From Pseudomonas petrae (lineage in GTDB: Bacteria > Pseudomonadota > Gammaproteobacteria > Pseudomonadales > Pseudomonadaceae), in NCBI RefSeq assembly GCF_021728295.1, contig NZ_JAKJXE010000010.1, positions 146,539 through 210,538 on the forward strand: DNA of 64,000 bases, read 5' to 3'. Shown one piece after another: positions 62,253 to 64,000 of the stretch (positions within the stretch are counted from its first letter, which is position 1; each line of letters opens with the position of its first letter). Under the pieces are notes generated by a model. That model made no database searches, was not told the DNA's origin, and was given only the letters and a program-made list of their open reading frames with translations. A program made the translations under genes and the position numbers.

Positions 62253-62308
62253 TTGCCGGGTCTGCAAGCGCGCTTTAGACTCCCGGCCATCTACTAGACG
62301 ACTGGTCT
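62253..62308 (+). promoter_or_regulatory. Promoter and TetR/NemR-like operator for the OYE gene
   Basis: A -35 TTGCCG (62253-62258) and a -10 TAGACT (62276-62281) are separated by exactly 17 bases. The palindrome TAGAC-GACTG-GTCTA (62294-62308) lies just past the expected transcription start, where a repressor would block. It resembles the operators used by NemR-type regulators of Old Yellow Enzyme genes; no regulator gene is in the window. Confidence 0.65.
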
Positions 62309-62359
62309 ACGCCAGCCGATCTGGTCATAACTTTCAACGACTTGAACGGAGTATCACCG

Positions 62360-63490
62360 ATGTCCCCTCAACCCTTGCTCACCCAGGTTAACCTCGGTCG
62401 GCACGTACTTAAAAACCGCATTGCGTTCCCGCCGCTGACCCGCCAGAGAAGCATGCAACCGGGGGATATCGCTTCGGACCTGATGGCGACCTACTACCAG
62501 CAGCGGGTGTCCGCCGGTTTCATGATCACCGAAGGCACGCAGATCGAGCCGCGCGGCCAGGGTTATGCGTGGACGCCGGGCATGTACAGCGCCGAGCAGG
62601 TCGAAGGCTGGCGCAAGGTGACCGACGCGGTACACGCGGAAGAGGGCGTGATCTTTGCTCAGCTCTGGCACGTGGGTCGCGTGTCCCACCACGCGTTGCA
62701 GCCCAATGGCGAAGCGCCGGTTGCCCCTTCGGCGATCCCGGCGGCCAACGCCAAGGCGTTCATCGAAACTGCGCCGGGCGCAGGGCAACTCGTGGTGCCG
62801 CCGACGCCTCGCGCCCTGACCGTCGAAGAAATCCGCGAGCTGGTGAAGCTGTACGCCCAGGCGGCGAAAAACGCGATCGAAGCGGGTTTTGACGGCGTGG
62901 AAATCCACGCGGCGAACGGCTATCTGGTCAACCAGTTCATCTCCGAACACGCCAACCACCGCGACGACGAATACGGCGGCTCGCTGGAAAACCGTCTGCG
63001 GTTCCTGCGCGAGATCGTGACTGCCGTCGCCGAGGCCGTGGGCGCGGACCGGCTGGGTGTGCGCTTCTCGCCGCTGTTTGCCAGCACCGATGAAGAACGC
63101 GTCTACATCGGTCTGGTGGAAAGCGACCCGCACCACACCTACGTCGAAGCCATCAAAGTCCTGGAGAACGCCGGCGTCGCCTACGTCTCCATCGCCGAAG
63201 CCGACTGGGACAACGCCCCCGAACTGCCGGAAACCTTCCGCAGAGCCATCCGCGAAGCCTTCAGCGGACGCATCATCTACGCCGGACGCTACACCGCCGA
63301 ACGCGGCAACCGCCTGATCGACGCCGGCCTCGCCGACCTCATCGCCTTCGGCCGCCCCTTCATCGCCAACCCCGACCTGCCGGCACGCATCGCCAACGGC
63401 TGGCCCCTCAACCCCGTCAACCCGGCCACGTTGTATGGCGGGACGGAAAAGGGGTATATCGACTACCCGGTCTATAACGCGGGTGAGTGA
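62360..63490 (+). CDS. Alkene reductase of the Old Yellow Enzyme family (NemA/XenB-like)
   Basis: A 376-residue FMN-dependent OYE: LKNRIAFPPLTRQRS, FAQLWHVGRVSHHALQPNGEAPVAPSAI in parts, the active-site EIHAANGYLVNQFISEHANHRDDEYGGSLENR (His-Asn pair in the HAANGYL segment) and IAFGRPFIANPDLPARI. It reduces activated alkenes, nitrate esters or nitroaromatics with NADPH. The start at ATG 62360 lies after a likely repressor-controlled promoter. Confidence 0.95.
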   Translation: MSPQPLLTQVNLGRHVLKNRIAFPPLTRQRSMQPGDIASDLMATYYQQRVSAGFMITEGTQIEPRGQGYAWTPGMYSAEQVEGWRKVTDAVHAEEGVIFAQLWHVGRVSHHALQPNGEAPVAPSAIPAANAKAFIETAPGAGQLVVPPTPRALTVEEIRELVKLYAQAAKNAIEAGFDGVEIHAANGYLVNQFISEHANHRDDEYGGSLENRLRFLREIVTAVAEAVGADRLGVRFSPLFASTDEERVYIGLVESDPHHTYVEAIKVLENAGVAYVSIAEADWDNAPELPETFRRAIREAFSGRIIYAGRYTAERGNRLIDAGLADLIAFGRPFIANPDLPARIANGWPLNPVNPATLYGGTEKGYIDYPVYNAGE

Positions 63491-63540
63491 AAGCAGGGCG
63501 GCGTAGCTGGCTGGGTGGACGCGGAGCGTCACAGGATTCA

Positions 63541-63561
63541 TTCCCACGCGGAGCGTGGGAA
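63541..63561. repeat. Short palindromic repeat element
   Basis: TTCCCACGC and GCGTGGGAA form a perfect 9-bp inverted repeat around GGA. A repeat of this form is common in Pseudomonas intergenic DNA. Confidence 0.7.
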
Positions 63562-63624
63562 CGATCAGCGCGTGGAGTCTGGAGACGGTTTCAACGGCCA
63601 AGATTGATGGTGCATTCACTGGAC

Positions 63625-63765
63625 TCTTCCCGGCTGAAGCCGGTCCCACTAAGAGCAGCATGTGCATTCAGCAAAATTGGGGGTGATCAGGCCGGCCTCT
63701 TCCCGGCTAAAGCCAGTCCCACGAAAAGCAGTGCGTGCAGTCTGTAGGACCCGCATAGCCGGGGG
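63625..63765. repeat. REP cluster in the terminal repeat region
   Basis: Two inverted REPs in the same orientation (63625-63649 and 63697-63722) and a degenerate forward REP (GTAGGACCCGCATAGCCGGG near 63742). Confidence 0.88.
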
Positions 63766-63993
63766 GCTTTTGATCTGCTTTTGATCTTCCTGCGCAGAAG
63801 GTCCAGACACCGCCAATCGCGACTTGGGTGCAGGCTGAACGGAGCGAGACCGGAGTGAAGGTACTCCGACGAAGGAGGAGCCCAACCAGGAGCAGGCACC
63901 CTTGATTACTTGGGGTGCTTTTCCAAGTAACTCGCCGAAGGCGAAACAGTCTGCCGTTAGGCAGACGCCCTTGATCTGGAAGTTGATCTTCAC
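63649..63993 (-). other. Repeat-associated open frame of doubtful coding status
   Basis: A 114-codon minus-strand frame whose N-terminal half (INFQIKGVCLTADCFAFGEL) resembles sequence I recall as recurring near repeats in Pseudomonas genomes, and whose C-terminal part (RGTGFSREEAGL) is translated REP. It has no recognisable domain. It is more likely a dispersed repeat than a gene. Nothing else is seen in 63,491-64,000 apart from the repeats listed. Confidence 0.4.
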
Positions 63994-64000
63994 GCGACAG

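Overview
The window looks like chromosomal DNA of a Pseudomonas from the fluorescens/syringae side of the genus. The basis is high-GC coding sequence, many REP/REPIN hairpins with the core GGACCGGCTTTAGCCGGG, a second REP type built on GCGGGCAAGCGCGCTCC, a heme oxygenase-bacteriophytochrome pair, and typical Pseudomonas accessory enzymes. No plasmid, prophage or CRISPR signature was seen. The species cannot be fixed from the sequence alone.

Layout. 1-9.6 kb: the 3' end of an amidohydrolase, an isochorismatase-fold hydrolase, an SRPBCC protein, a RibD-C reductase and a tRNA-Asn. A decayed TonB-dependent receptor follows, abutting a complete Xre/RES toxin-antitoxin module. Then come an HhH protein overlapping a DUF72 protein, a membrane diguanylate cyclase and a GapN-like dehydrogenase. 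10-39.2 kb: one long + strand type VI secretion (T6SS) locus in the order tssB, tssC, tssK, tssL, ompA-like, hcp, clpV, vgrG, lipase effector, five related lipoproteins (one frameshifted), PAAR, a membrane protein, tssM, tssA, tssF, tssG, tssJ, tssE and a vasL/tssA-like gene. All 13 core T6SS components are present. The effector and lipoprotein cargo is visibly AT-richer than the apparatus genes, so it appears to be a replaceable module.

39-48.6 kb: bphO-bphP, an MFS transporter, a ColS-like sensor kinase, a KaiC-family ATPase followed by a response regulator whose start codon appears to be ACG, a DUF3313 lipoprotein and a small acidic protein. 48.7-53.7 kb (minus strand): an EhuB-like amino-acid/ectoine ABC transporter with a frameshifted ATPase gene, a sulfonate-type binding protein and msrA. 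53.7-64 kb: a GlxA-type regulator, a soluble histidine kinase, a striking 113-bp tandem REPIN array, a flavin monooxygenase divergent from a complete polar amino-acid ABC transporter, a second REP array, a cupin, and an Old Yellow Enzyme reductase behind a promoter overlapped by a TetR/NemR-like palindrome. The last part is repeat-rich.

How the parts work together. The T6SS would fire an Hcp/VgrG/PAAR needle carrying a class-3 lipase (Tle2-like), with the lipoprotein family as probable periplasmic immunity. The flavin monooxygenase, sulfonate-binding protein, both ABC systems and MsrA suggest scavenging of organosulfur compounds and amino acids. REP elements punctuate most operon ends and have entered at least two coding sequences. 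Everything here is read by eye; family assignments rest on recognised motifs, not on database searches.
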